NCBI GenBank assembly: GCA_036768485.1
Contig: JAVLUZ010000813.1
Location: 186,001-250,000 of the forward strand
Reading direction: 5' to 3'
Source: Mermis nigrescens
Taxonomy: Eukaryota > Nematoda > Enoplea > Mermithida > Mermithidae
Length of the DNA: 64,000 nt
Of the stretch, positions 45,222-57,677 are shown piece after piece. Made by a program: the position numbers and the translations under genes. The first letter of the stretch is position 1. The number at the start of each line of letters is the position of its first letter. Below the pieces are notes generated by a model. The model searched no databases. It was not told the origin of the DNA and saw only the letters and a program-made list of their open reading frames with translations.

Positions 45222-45476
45222 ACACCTGGGCGTGGGGGGTTGGGGGTATGCACCCCCCAGAAACAAAATACCCCCAGAAATCAAAATACCCCCCCAGAAA
45301 TCAAATTTTGAAAATTTTTTCGTCTTTTTTCGCAATTTTTTGATGCCAATGGATAGTGCTTGATGAGAAACGTCGAAAAATGGTGTTTTTATCGCCATAC
45401 CACCGTTTTTAAGGCCATTTTTCGACCTTCAAAAAAATCTTGCACTCCCCCCAGAATTTTCTTGCTGCCCACGTAT
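45222..45476 (-). mobile_element. Short inverted-repeat element (family M), copy c
   Basis: 255 bp. The ends are ACACCTGGGC and GCCCACGTAT. The flanks are exact 10-bp duplications, GGTGACGACC, at 45212-45221 and 45477-45486. The interior is close to copies a and e, so it is one of the younger insertions. Confidence 0.85.
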
Positions 45477-45486
45477 GGTGACGACC

Positions 45487-48411
45487 GAATTTGGGTGGGG
45501 GATCCCCCATCCCTCGTCTTACACGTATGCTCTTGGGGATAGGGAGGGCGTCCAAATTAAGGTGGGGTCCCCCTGAATCCTTCCTCTTACACGTATGCCC
45601 CTGTGCTACCTGCTGGCTTTGCGTTTGTTTTTTGTTTTCTATAGTCAGAATTTTTAAATTGCTCGTAATGAGTTTAAAAGCAGATTTATGTGATCAAGCG
45701 GCACTATTTAACCAGTTTTGCGTTTTTCAGTCATTTCTGCATTTGTGTTCATAAAAGTTGTAAAAATTAAGTGATTCGGCAAACAAATGCTGCACTCTTA
45801 ACATGCGTTTTGGGGATTCAGCCTTGAACAATTTTTAAAAGTGCCATTCTTGGGCTTTAAAACCGTAAGTACATGTCAAAAACACTGTTCTTTGACGTTT
45901 TAGACGAAGCTCGTCCTTTCCAGGAGATAAAAACAAAAAATCATAAAAATTTGGAAACAAGTTTGAATGGTTTAGCAGTTATTCTGCGGTGAGTCAAGCC
46001 CATGCATGATCTTGGAAGGGTTTGAGGGCTACCCCTCAGAAATTTTTCACTCACCTCAAATTCGCGATTTTCCGGAAGTTTCCGAAAAATTCGATAAAAA
46101 CGTGCTGGCTTAAGCGATTTTAGCTACTCATCTGATCAAACGTGTTAAATTTTCGGTGTTTCGCGCCATATACTCATTTTAAACTATATTTCGTCCAATT
46201 TGATCGATTTTTTTAAATTTTTTCTATTGAAACTTTTTGATGTTTCTACGCTTTAGAAAGATGTAGTATCGTCAGAAACGCCGAAAAACGATGTTTTCGA
46301 CGCGTATTTTCGGGCTCAAAAGAGATAGTTGAAAATTTCAACCCTTTTAGAATTCTTACGTTGCGCACATCTGGTCAAGCCCCCCAAGAATGCGTATGAT
46401 TTTTACTTTTTGGAACTCAATTTCCTAACCTTTTCGAAGACGAAGAATGAAAAAACGTAGAGTTTAATTTTAAATTTTGAAAATAAAAAATTGCTACGTT
46501 TTTATCCGCTAAAGCTCAATTTTGAAAATTTCTGTAGACACGCACTTCGGGAAATTGTACCGGTAAAACGTATTAACGCATTTGTCCTTCAAAGCTTGAT
46601 TTTTGTATTTTTCTGAAAAGAAATGCAGAAAATGTTATATGAAAAACTGAAATAGGCATTAAAAACCTAGGGGGACCAAAGGATGAATTTAAGAAGACGT
46701 TTTCTGAATTTTTCTATCCAGATGATTTAAATATGGTGAGAACTCAAGGGACACCCTCTCCCATAAGGCCGGGGCATTTGACGAAGGGGAGTAAATGAAA
46801 AAATCATTCTAAGATTTCATTTCATGGGGGCCACGTGCCCTCCCTATCCGCCCCCGGATGCGTTATTGAGTGCACTTAAGGGTGATTAGGGGGCTCGTCC
46901 TTTTAATTCGCTCAACATAGTCGGTGCCACGAAGAGTGGATTATGTATTTTGTGATGACTTTCGGCCACCGTTTATCGTAATTTCGAAATTTTTCGGGCT
47001 TTTCGCCTCGGACAATATCTATTTAATAAATTTATTTACTTTTTAATGGCCTGAAATTACTAAAATTAATTAATTTATTTACTTTTCCGCCAGGCCAGGT
47101 AATTTTTTTGTTTCTACCGACGAAAGCTTTCATGACTCTTGCTTGAAACGATTTCTAAAGCATGAACAACTATGATGGAATGATCCTCTCCCATTTTGAG
47201 CATAAATTGTCTTTGAAAATTTCGCGTCAAATGTTTTAATCGACATCCTATATTACTCGGAGTGCTCGAATAGGAAATAAAACAGTTGTTTAAGTATTTA
47301 TGCATTCATCTACCTAAACACGTAACGGCTTGAAATTTTGGGAGGAGGGTCCTCGGCACGCAGGAGCGTAGGGAGTGGCGAGAGTGGGTATCCCTCCTTC
47401 AGATTTTGAAAAATCGGGTACCGTCAGGTGAATTTGGTGAAACATAGGTTGCTGCTGGAAAAAATTTGGATTCTATAGTGAAAAAATATAGGTCAGTTAA
47501 CCAAAAGTTCGTTCAATCTGATCAGTTTACTGCAATAGTTTAAGTTTTTCCATAGACTTACACTTTTGCAAATGTTTGTCACATACGTAATAGTGAATTA
47601 TTTCATCTAACGCGTTGTTAAAAATAAGCATTATTTTAAGAATACATTTTAAAATTGAATTCATCTACCTCCTGACTTCAAATATGACATTTTAATACGC
47701 TTAAGTAGGTAACATCAATAAATTTTTAAATGAAAACGCCTTGCTTACCGTGTGGCTGTTTTTGAATTTCACCCCCTTTGGCCACTCCTACCTCGCCCAC
47801 CTATGGTCCCCCGGCTATTTTTAGGGACAAGGGCGGGGGAGGTGGTGAATGATCTCCAATTTTTGGCCAAAAAAGCCAAAAAACGGTCAAAAAATCGCTA
47901 GTTTTTCAAAAAAATTCCAAAAATAAGGTATGGGTTGCGCAGGACCAACTTGTAACATAACGTTCCGGATGAACCTATTTGTTCAGTCTTTAAATTTACT
48001 AGCTATCAATGAATGAACTGGTCTTTGTCAAACATTTTTTTGAAAATGACTTCAAATGTATGTCCTTCGCAGCAATTAAAATAGAGCAGAATTTTTAATT
48101 AATTTGGAGATTTCAAAGTGAATAGGTGTGCGTATCGAGACTAAAATAAAATGATTAAATGCTTTTGTTTCCGTCGTAATGTCGTTTCCGTTTGAATCCT
48201 TTTGATTGCGGCGGATTCGAGCGTGTTTAAACAGCTTTGTTTATATTAACGAGGTCTACTTTTTAAACGGATTGTTACGCCTCATTAAATGCGAACAGAT
48301 TTCAGTTCAACGAATAAAGCGAGATTTATTATAAAGTCGAGCGAATGGAAGCGGCGTCATTTGACAATAGTGTAAACTTTGCGTTAAGTTCGAAATGCGT
48401 GATTATTTTTA
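45487..48411. other. Intergenic, no gene seen
   Basis: Almost 3 kb of AT-rich sequence with short C/G runs and a few repeats. One is ACGTAACGGCTTGAAATTTTG at about 47322, matching about 45025. The longest ORFs are below 90 codons and contain no recognisable motif. Confidence 0.45.
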
Positions 48412-49050
48412 AGCCTGATTTATACTTCACGCGAACCGCGCCGCAAAGGGGTTTTGCGGCCACAGTATACCCAAAAATTAGTCGACCCTGCGCGAATATT
48501 CTGCGGCAAAATCCGCTTGCCGCGCCGCGTCGTGCATTTATACTTCACGCGGCGAGCTCGCCGCGTGGACAAAAATCCAGCGACAAGGTGGCACCTCACT
48601 GTCGCCTCGCAGCCGCTTCGCGCAATGCGTTTATACTTCCTGCGAACTGCCGCAGAACCAGGACGCTGAGTTCTCCTATTGCGCAAATCGATACCTCATT
48701 AAAATTCAAAATGATTCGACGTCGACACTCGGCTCGAAACCTCATTAGCATTCGCTAGAGCAACGGGCTTTTTGACTTTTGCGGCGCGGCGAAAAAATGG
48801 CCGAAAAAGCTAAAAATAACAATTTTGACGTAGTGTAAATTGGAAAACGGCGAAAAAATCTAGACTTTTGCGAATCAGTCCGCGGCGCGGCGGCCGCGTG
48901 AAGTATAGATCAAATTGCAACGGCGAATAATTTATCCGGCTGCCGCGCGGCAGCCCGAAGTATAAATGGGTTTGCGCGGAATTTCTGCGGCAGCCGTTGC
49001 GGCAATTTCTCGCCGCTTCGATCGCCGCATGAAGTATAAATCAGCTTTAT
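48412..49050. mobile_element. GC-rich inverted-repeat element with TTTATACTTC ends
   Basis: The left end CTGATTTATACTTCACGCG (about 48416) and the right end CGCATGAAGTATAAATCAG (about 49027) are inverse repeats with one mismatch. Several internal ATACTTC / GAAGTATA words lie next to GC-rich palindromes. One of these, at 48546-48567, is a perfect 22-bp palindrome with half-site CACGCGGCGAG. No target duplication is evident. ORFs here reflect the GC-rich repeats. Confidence 0.7.
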
Positions 49051-50648
49051 TGTATAAAAACGAAACCTCATCCTTTGATTTTAGTTTTATGCTGAGCCTG
49101 ATTTTTCCATTAATTTCCAGAATATATGTAGGCGCCTATACTTTTTTCGTACCCTCAGGCGCGCAATCGAGGATGGGGCTGCGGGGAACAGTCCCTTCTC
49201 CTAAATTTTGAAAGTACCATATTTTTTTCAACGAATTTAAAACAGAAAGTTAGGGCGGACATCGCGGCGGTACTGTAATTTTCCTTCAGAATAAAAGATT
49301 TTTATGCGATTTTTAACGCGCAAGAAAAGGCGTTGTTCGCTAGCCTTGCCGACGTTTTGCGAAATTTTCCTAAAATAGAACGTCAACGCGAAAAGCGGCG
49401 CAATGGTCCTCAATATTTATTTATCATTTTATTACGCGGCCGAATAATGGATGATCCGTCGAATGCGCGACTCCCTCGTTTTGTTTTTTATTTATCTTAC
49501 CCTATACGCCGCTCGCTTAATCGTTCTTTCGGAATGCGGGGAGATAATGCATTTTTTCGCTTATACGCCATCATCCTACCCCGTAATTTTCTTCATTTTA
49601 CCTAAAACTGGATTCGGGGTGCTTTTTTTGTTCAAGAAAAATACCCATCCTCAAAGATGATACGACGCGCCTCGGGAAATTTATTCATTCGACCGTTGAT
49701 TACCGGCAATCGCTTCGATCTTGTCTCTTGTTCGGCTCATTTTCCTCCCAAAAAACTTCAATTAATTTGTGGCGCCCGTGGAACTCGCGTAAACAAATTA
49801 AAACTTTACATTTTCATTCCCGTACGCGCAAAATTGTTGTTTTGTTTATATTTTGTTGACGGTTGTTCAAAAAGATTATATCGGTTTGTTCCTCGATCCT
49901 CTTGTTTCGTAGTCCCGGTTTGTAGCATCGATTTGCATATTTCATATTCGAAATCCGCGCAATAAAGTTGCTTCCCATGGATACCATTGCGTTGCGTCCA
50001 TCTTGCAATATTATTAGTAGTATAGCCTGGCTCTGGCTTGGCGTTTCTTCGAGCTTTAGTTCCCGTAATAAAGGCCGCTCGTGCGTAAGCTTACCTTTTT
50101 TGTACAACATTCGTTGTTATTGCTTACAAGGACAACATGGCTTTTCTTTGCCGTGCTGTACGAATATGTCGGCTTCTTTTCATTTTTTTCAGTACGCTTT
50201 TTTGAAGAAAAAGTTATCCGAGTCATTGTATATTTCAACTATTCGTTTTGCGCGTACGATTTAAGCTGCGAAAATAATCGATTTACTATTCGTGTTGCTG
50301 TAGCTTATTCTTATAATCTAACGAGGACCAGTCTGATTTCTACCTATGTAGACTTTATATTTTCCCGATTATTGATTGATTTTTCAATATTTTTCATCTC
50401 AATGTTTAATTAATTAATTATTCAGTTCCTCAATTGCAATAATTAAGTTACACCATTAAGATCTTCGAAAAAGAATTTAAGAATTTACAAGCTTTTCGCG
50501 TGATATAATTTTGGGTGGAAGACAGCTTAATTTTTGAGCTTTTCATCTCGGCTAAAATTAGCGTAATCCCATTCTCTTGAAAAATTATTTAATTTTTTCT
50601 CCATAGATTATATGTTTTTTTCTAATTTCAGTAGGAGGTTGAAAGACT
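49051..50648. other. Unassigned stretch
   Basis: Sequence with somewhat more balanced composition than the surroundings. ORFs of 60-110 codons occur in several frames on both strands, but none has a recognisable motif or a codon pattern that I can defend. It could hold exons of a host gene; I found no splice-consistent series. Confidence 0.35.
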
Positions 50649-50658
50649 GACGAGGACC

Positions 50659-50932
50659 ATACGTGGGCAGCAAGAAAATTCTGGGGGATGGGGGGTTGCA
50701 AGATTTTTCAAAGGTCAAAAAATTGCTTTAAAAAATGGTGGTATGGCGAAGGAACACCATTTTTCGACGTTTCTCATCGAACACTATCCATTGGCATCAA
50801 AACATTGCGAAAAAAACGAAAAAAATTCTAAAAAAATTGAATTCTGGGGGGTATTTTGATTTCTAGGGGTATGTTTTGGTTTCTCGAGGGAGGGGTGCAT
50901 ACCCCCAAACCCCCTCCCCCACGCCCAGGTGT
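50659..50932 (+). mobile_element. Short inverted-repeat element (family M), copy e
   Basis: 274 bp, from ATACGTGGGC to GCCCAGGTGT. The flanks GACGAGGACC (50649-50658) and GGCGAGGACT (50933-50942) match at 8 of 10 positions. Confidence 0.8.
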
Positions 50933-50942
50933 GGCGAGGACT

Positions 50943-51453
50943 TTCTGAAATTCATCCGTTGTTCTGCTCATTTAAATTAAATTTTCTTTCGTAAACGACA
51001 GGTGTACGATCAATTGTTGAAATGAGAGTCTTTCTGTTTCCGTATCATTTTCTGCTTTCGAAAATTTGTGAAGTGGTTCTTTAGATCATCTCTAGCCATT
51101 TGATTACGCTGAATTAATATTTACTCGTTCTTGTTTGACTTATTCAATGCTCCTCTTAATTTCTCTTGCATATTGATTGCCCACAAAAAGCTTAAGTAAG
51201 AAACTTCTAGTAGATAGGCATCATATTTTTTAAAGAAAAGTTGCGTCTTCACGGGAAATTTGGCAAGCAAGTTTCAAAGCGGACCAAAATGCACATTTAT
51301 AAGCAGGCACGTAGCTGGCCTTTTGAATCTAATGGGGAAACTAAAATTTTGAAGTCAAATGTCTCAACAAATAGTAGACTACCGATAAAAATAATGACAC
51401 TTTAGAGCGTTTCTCAGCGAGCTCTAATTATTGAACAAGGAATAAGTTTAAAT
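50943..51453. other. Intergenic, no gene seen
   Basis: AT-rich with no gene. The last 8 bases GTTTAAAT (51446-51453) are the target duplication of the hAT element that follows. Confidence 0.5.
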
Positions 51454-51468
51454 CAGTGATCGTACGGG

Positions 51469-51500
<32 letters not shown>

Positions 51501-53205
51501 AAAACCCCGGCCTAAACCCCGACCCCGACCCCCGACCGGGGGCATGATTTTTCGAGTCGGGGGTGAAATATAGCATTTTATTTGTTGGTACATATGTAGA
51601 AGAATTTTATAAATGGCAAATAAATTCGGAACAAGGACGATTCATTCACCAACAAAATTAATATGTTAAGCTCGACACTCGCGATATTTCATAAAAAGTA
51701 CACCTGGTCGCCATGTTGTTAAGACGTACATACATGTTCGCATATTTTCCATTATGAAGTGCGCCGAAATTTCTGCGGAATCACAGGCGTAGCCGGAGGG
51801 GAATGGAGGCACATGCCCCCGGAATTTTTCAGAAATTACGTTGATTTTTCTGGCGCAATGTGTCCAGAACATTGAGCTTAAAAGGACACAAACGTCAAAA
51901 TTTTCTGGCGCTTCGCGCCGAGTCATTATTATTTATTGTTATTACAGATCCAATGAATTTAAAAGCTTGAATCTGTTAAAATAATCCAGCACTTCGCAGC
52001 ACTTTAGTGATTTAATGCACTATTAGTTCATTGAATGAAACTGCACATGCTTGTTGAACATAATAGTGAAAGTGCGAAAATGTTTGCGTACCAATTACCA
52101 ATTTATCTTTCTTTACAAGGACATAATTCTATTTTAAATGAAAGGAAAGGCCAAATTTTCTTGTTTTTGCGCATTTTCTATTTTCTGAACTAGTTAATAT
52201 GAAGGTAAGAAGGCAACAAAAGGGCCTGAAAATGGTAAGAACAAAATTCTCATTGATACATCTTTCAGTGACTTATTGGTTGAGACCCGTTGCTGCGCTA
52301 CATACTTAGCAGAGGTCGAAAAACGCATTTCAGCTCAAAAGTTTTGTGCAGTGTAGGTGTTCATTAATTCTAAGTTTTTTGGACTTAATTCAGTACCGAG
52401 ATTTTGCCAATTTGCGAAAATTTTAAGTTTACTAATTAAAAATTAGAGTGCCTTTTTACAAAATTTTTCGGGGGTTCTGCTCTGGACCTCACTGGTGGCG
52501 CTTGAGCGCGCCACCCCAGACCCCCAGCCGTACAATCTCGTTCTACATGTTGAAAGAGATTTTTAGGAGGACAGAAAAGGTAAAAGGATTAGGAATTTTT
52601 AAAAATTTTGGCGCTTCGCGCCGCAATTGGTTTATCTGTTCTGTATGATTTGAGCGGTATAAATTGAGATTAAAGAGTGAAAACGTCAAAATTTTCTTGC
52701 ACTTAGCACCGCCGATTATTGTCTTAGGGTGGTAAAATATGACTGAATATCTTGATTCTTTGCGCCACTTATGATTTCCGAACTGTTTGTCAATAAAAAG
52801 GCGTAGATTCTACATTAATACGGTAAAAATTTCGAAAATTTTTCGGCGCTTCGCGCCATTGGCTCCTCTACAATCAGTGCGCCATAGAAAACCGTTATGA
52901 AAAAACTGTGGAAGAATACGGAAAAGCGAGAGTGGTTAGTGATTAAAATTGAAAATAATGCTGAATTGCTAAAACCATGCTTGAACTTGGAACGAAAATA
53001 AAATGTTGAACATAACCAGCTTTATTAGTATGCTCCACAAACAAGTGAAGGTATCGTTTTTATCCTTTTCAAATTGGTATGTAATCATGCAATGTTAATT
53101 GTTAATCTACAACCCCGACCCAAACCCCGATCCGGAAAACCGGGGTTTTTCATGCCCGACCCCGATCCCGATCGGGGGTGAAGATCTGACCCCGTACGAT
53201 CACTG
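51454..53205. mobile_element. 1.75-kb hAT element without visible transposase
   Basis: Perfect 16-bp terminal inverted repeats CAGTGATCGTACGGGG are flanked by an exact 8-bp duplication GTTTAAAT (51446-51453 and 53206-53213). Just inside each end lie CCCCGA / GACCCC hexamer runs (about 51470-51540 and 53110-53180). The interior has three GGCGCTTCGCGCC hairpins (about 51908, 52610 and 52847) and a dispersed-repeat block at 52430-52560. No ORF longer than 90 codons occurs, so it depends on a transposase made elsewhere. Confidence 0.9.
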
Positions 53206-53213
53206 GTTTAAAT

Positions 53214-54300
53214 TAATAAAAAACTTCCAATTTTTTCCTTTGGGAACCCTAACAAAAAATATTCGTATTTCCAAAATTTTGGGGGTACTAGTCCCCACTT
53301 TCCATCACAGCTACATGACTGTTTATAAGGATTTATGAAACCGTTTTTCCGTCGCATACGCTACCTAACCTTCGATTAAGAATGTAGATTAGCATTGAAA
53401 TGTTTTCTAATATAATTATTAGGTACTGGGGCTTATGCCCTTTGCTCACATTTAACCCTGCAGACTTTAAAGCAAAGATAAGATACATTTTCATTAACCC
53501 ATTTCTAGTAAATTCATTTCGAATAATGGTGCATGCTAATGACGAAATGCATAGGTATATGTAGCAGGTAGAAATCCCTCTCCCGCCGAGAGTCAATCGT
53601 GCCTCCGGTAGGCTAAGATTTCCCCGTTTCGATTTTTATGCAAAAATCTATGCTAATTGTCATTTTTATGTGCTTTTTTGCGAAGTATTAGAAGCCTATT
53701 ACCCCATCTCCATCATCAAAAATGGCTGACTACCCTAGTCTCAAAATTTTGAGGTTACGACGTCTGACGTGATAACTTATTGAACGAGGTATCACGACAA
53801 AACGTCCTCAAAAAACGTCCCCACGAAATGTTCCCAGCAAAATGTCCCTTATGACAAAACGTACCTGACCCTGCACATTTTGTATACATTAAATAATCAA
53901 GATAAATAAAAAGTACCTACCTGTCAAAATATTGGTCATCATTTTTGTCATTTTTCCAGAGTTTATATACTTGTTTGATATTGTAATGTAACATGTAATA
54001 CTTTGTTCAGATAAATGCAAAGCTGAATTGTCGTACAGAATGTTTTTTATTTTATTAATAATTTCATGTTTTTCTTTCCCAGCAATAACGAAGACGATTT
54101 TAGCTATTTTTCCTCTCCAATTCATGCTAGGGAGTGCATTAGCACCGCGAACGCCTGGTCAATGCAGGAGTGGAATTTTTTTAAATTTCCATTGCTTATT
54201 AACACTTATGGATGTAATCAGCGCCTTAATTTCCGTCACTCCGCTCTTTTTTAGGTTTGAGTACAGCTGGCAGGCATTGTAGTCTTAGCCACACATGGAA
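53214..54300. other. Intergenic, no gene seen
   Basis: AT-rich. A short run of ACGTCC / ATGTCCC-like words occurs at about 53795-53870. No gene is supported. Confidence 0.45.
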
Positions 54301-56645
54301 ATGGGGGGATTCGTAATTCTGATATTACTGTGATATTACGATCAACATTTATGAAAAAATTAAGCCAACAGAATGGACCGAGGACAAATAAATATCAGAT
54401 GTAAACCACTTTACATCACTGTTGAGTGCAAACAGACTGGCGTATCACATTTGGACTTGAGATTATGTCCAGACTCATAACCCAGAACTTGGCAGAAAAA
54501 ACAAGGCAGAAACACATTAAACTCCCCCATTTTTTGACTTTACATTTACCGAAAAAGCTGATGTAAACAAACGCAATTCGCTGTGACGCGTACCTCTTAG
54601 AAAGTACTTTATTTTTATCCCATTCGACCTCGCCCGACTTCTGAACAGAGAAAGTGGCAAACAAAAAATGGACAAACCTGTATTTTCCATTGTCCACCAC
54701 ATTGTAAACTTTAAAAATCTGAACCTAACGCCCCATTGGGTGTAAATAAATTCGGTTAGGGCCAGTTTGCAGCCCTTTGATTGTAGTACGCTTGTATGTG
54801 CCAAACTTATGTTCCGCAAAATATTTGATATGATTTACCATCAAAATACGAAAAAAACCCGTTTTTTTCGGCCATTTTACGCCACAGATTTCGAACTTTA
54901 CACCCCATAATTAACTCAATGTTACGTTTTTTTGAACGCGGCTTGCTTCGATGTGTAGCCCTTAAAAGTTACCTTATTTCTATTTTATTCAATTCGTCCA
55001 AACTCATAACCGGAAATATTGGCTGAGAAATCTCGGACATAATCTGTTTTTTACTCATCCACTAGAGCGTAAAGTTTAAATCCCTGGTACTAATTGCCTA
55101 TTGATTGTAGAAAAGTTTGCTGGCAAGTACAGGATAGCCCTTATTCCGTAGTACATTTCTGTCAGAAAAAATTTCTCAAATCTCATAACCGGAGTTGTTG
55201 GCAGGCATAAACAAGTCGAAAACTCGACTGGAATGTGCCTTTTTACCCCCAGATTTTCGCACTCTTTACACTCCCATTCGAGAACTAAGGCGAAACTCAA
55301 AAAACAAAAAGTGTCTGCTGCAGAACAGAAATAGATGAATAAGTCAAATGAAATGCATGGTTTTGCCAGAAGAATTAAAAAAAGGAAAAAAGGCAGCATT
55401 CAGAAGATTCGAACCCATTAGTCTCTTTCTGAATCTGCATACGGGAACGGATGCTTAACCCACTGCGCCAACTCGACATATCGCCGGATTTTAATACTTA
55501 GTTAATAATTGAGAAATATTCGTCATTCTACTATAGTTTATGAATAGTGCATTTATGAGAATAAAAATAATTATTTATTAAAGACGAGTCAAAAACCTCT
55601 GAAATAAGAAAAATCTGATCAAACAATATGCAATACGAAGTTATCTATCGGCATTAGAAAATGGATGTAGGTAAAATTCAAAGTTCACCTCTTCATATCT
55701 CAACAAACAGTGGCTTTAGAAAAGTTTGAAGGTCAGATTCGTTATTCTGACTTTACGGAGAACATTTTTTAAAAAATTCATAATCCACGATGCTCTGGAC
55801 GAAAAAAAATTTCTCATTGTAAAGTTTACACCTACACTTATAACGCAATATTGATTGTAAAGAAACAAAATAAATTTTGCTGTGTAGCGCTTAGGACGAG
55901 GCACATTTTAAAGATAATTACCACGTTCTGTCTATTAAGTGGAGAATATGGCAGGAAAAACAACATTTTTTTGTCCCAGACTCTTTACAATAAATCGCCT
56001 CTAAATTTGAAAATATTACTTTTTCGAACAAAATTAAAAATACTTCCCTAGATTTTATAACTGTCTACCTTTTAAAACCAATCAGACTGCATAGAATCTA
56101 AAAATGAGTTAGATATGCTTCTGCACATGAAAACAGTAAAAAACCGTCTACTCTACACAATATTGCGTTAAAAGAGAAAAAATTGTTATTCGAGATTTTG
56201 TGACCCTCTACATTATAAAACCAATTGGACTGCACGCAAACCAAAATTGCGTTAGATAAGCTGAAAACAAGCAAAGAGTAAAAAACCCGTATACTTTACA
56301 TTGTTATGCAACAACCATTTAGTGTAAAGAAATTTTAAGGTCAGATTCGTAATCTACAGCTTGGGGGCAACATTTTAATAAAAAAATTGGCCCTCCGCGA
56401 ATTATTTGATTTTTCGCATTACACTTTACACACTCATTGCTAGCTCGGTATAGAGTGTAAACAAAAAAAGACCGGCATCGAAATTTTTAATTATCAATCG
56501 ATTAAAAAAAACCGCACCTCCCAGATGTGTGCCGTTATAGCTGTGAAGGGGGGACACAAATTTCGCAAAATTTCGCACTCGCTGTGAAAAACATATAAGA
56601 AAAAAGGATGGCCAAGTATATTATAGGTAGCGCTATCGCGCTACC
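54301..56645. repeat. TTTACAC-rich dispersed repeat family, copy 3 (inverted)
   Basis: This is the inverse of blocks in copies 1 and 2; for example about 55070-55310 is the inverse of about 8975-9170. It ends at the right in a hairpin at about 56617-56640 with perfect 10-bp arms TAGGTAGCGC around TATC. The hairpin lies only 35 bp beyond the splice donor of an Ig exon. No gene is seen. A tRNA-like segment sits inside at 55403-55479. Confidence 0.65.
55403..55479 (-). ncRNA. tRNA-like segment (pol III promoter boxes), SINE head or decayed tRNA
   Basis: On the minus strand an A box, TGGCGCAGTGGG (55459-55470), is followed 42 bases later by a B box, GGGTTCGAATC (55406-55416). The spacing is right for an RNA polymerase III internal promoter. 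The expected acceptor stem does not pair, so this is more likely a tRNA-derived SINE or pseudogene than a working tRNA. Confidence 0.6.
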
Positions 56646-56674
56646 TATGATGAAGATGTCCAACTAAATCTAAC

Positions 56675-57677
56675 CTATTGCTTGTACGAAAAAATCGCGA
56701 GCAGCTTCGCCCGCTTTATTTTTAGCTTTACACGTGAAACGCATTTTGTCCAAATTGATCACTTCCGGTATTTGCAAAATCTGATTATTTTCGCTAAATA
56801 TGAAATCTGAAGTTGTTTCAGCATTTACATCAACGCCGTCTATTTGCCACGTGACCTGCGATGAAAAAACATTTGTGATGCAAGATATACACAAAATAAA
56901 AAAGGAATAATAAGATAAAAAACATTTAGTACCTGAGGATGAGGATTGCCAAATACTAGGCACTTCAAAGTCACAGGCTGCTTATGAATGACATCTACAT
57001 GGCTAGAATATTGCGAGTCTCTGAAGGTCGGAGTTACTAAACAAGTCAGCATAGTAAATAAAAGATTAATCAGTTGAGAATTTTAAAATGTTCCGCGCCT
57101 GAAAAGCTTACCTAAAACACTCAGGTAAATATTTTTGTGACTTTCGCCCGCCTGATTTCTGACGATGCAAGTGTAGATTCCTTCGTTGACTAAATCAGCC
57201 TTTCTAATGTATAATTTTTTGCCCTCGAGGGCCATTTGCACGTTTGCAGCTGTTTTTTGAACTTCTGCATCTTCCTGGAATGATTGCAATTGAATGAATT
57301 AGTTCGAAGAGCAAATTTTTTAGGGTAAGTCAATTCAAATTCCTTAAAAGCAAATAGGCGAACAATCAGTAAGAACAAAATTTATTTTGCTTGACGCTTT
57401 TTCTATGTCGAAAAAGGCGACATTTAACAAAATTTCTTTGAATATAAAGAACTGAAACTGTAGCAGCTCTCGTTTTCTGACCTGTTTCTGCTTATTTTAC
57501 GATGAGTGTTATTAACATGGTTTCACAAAAAATTTAATTTTCATAGAAAAAAATTTGCTTTTACTTTGATCCATGTGATTCTCGATGGAAAGTAGTCGTT
57601 TTTTGGCGAACAGTTCAAAGTAGCGAGTGAACCAAGAGACACTTCAACGACTTGGTCTCCATCAAGCACTGGGGTGG
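56675..57677 (-). CDS. Ig I-set domain protein, four internal exons
   Basis: Four exons read on the minus strand with consistent GT-AG sites and phases: 57565-57677, 57112-57274, 56933-57036 and 56675-56855. Exons 1+2 make one complete I-set domain (NC in TLNCSPKN, W in ITWIK, then GIYTCIVRNQAGE). Exons 3+4 make a second (TLKCLVFGNPHPQ, VTWQIDG, FTCKAKNKAGEA). Each domain is split by a phase-0 intron before the tryptophan, and domains join at phase-1 introns, the pattern known for hemicentin, titin and similar adhesion or matrix proteins. The first exon lacks 5' context and the last ends in a donor, so the gene runs on in both directions. I found no further exons; neighbouring DNA is repeats. 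The exact protein cannot be named. Confidence 0.88.

Noticed and set aside
48345..49211. A/R-rich ORFs in the GC-rich patch as genes
   Set aside because: They lie in an element with inverse TTTATACTTC ends and palindromes, and frames on both strands are equally open.
55403..55479. A functional tRNA gene
   Set aside because: The A and B boxes are good, but the 5' and 3' ends do not form an acceptor stem.
56670..56963. Uninterrupted minus-strand ORF extending through the Ig exon into hydrophobic sequence
   Set aside because: The hydrophobic part is intron: exon phases and AG/GT sites place the exon edge at 56855, and the I-set fold is only complete after splicing.
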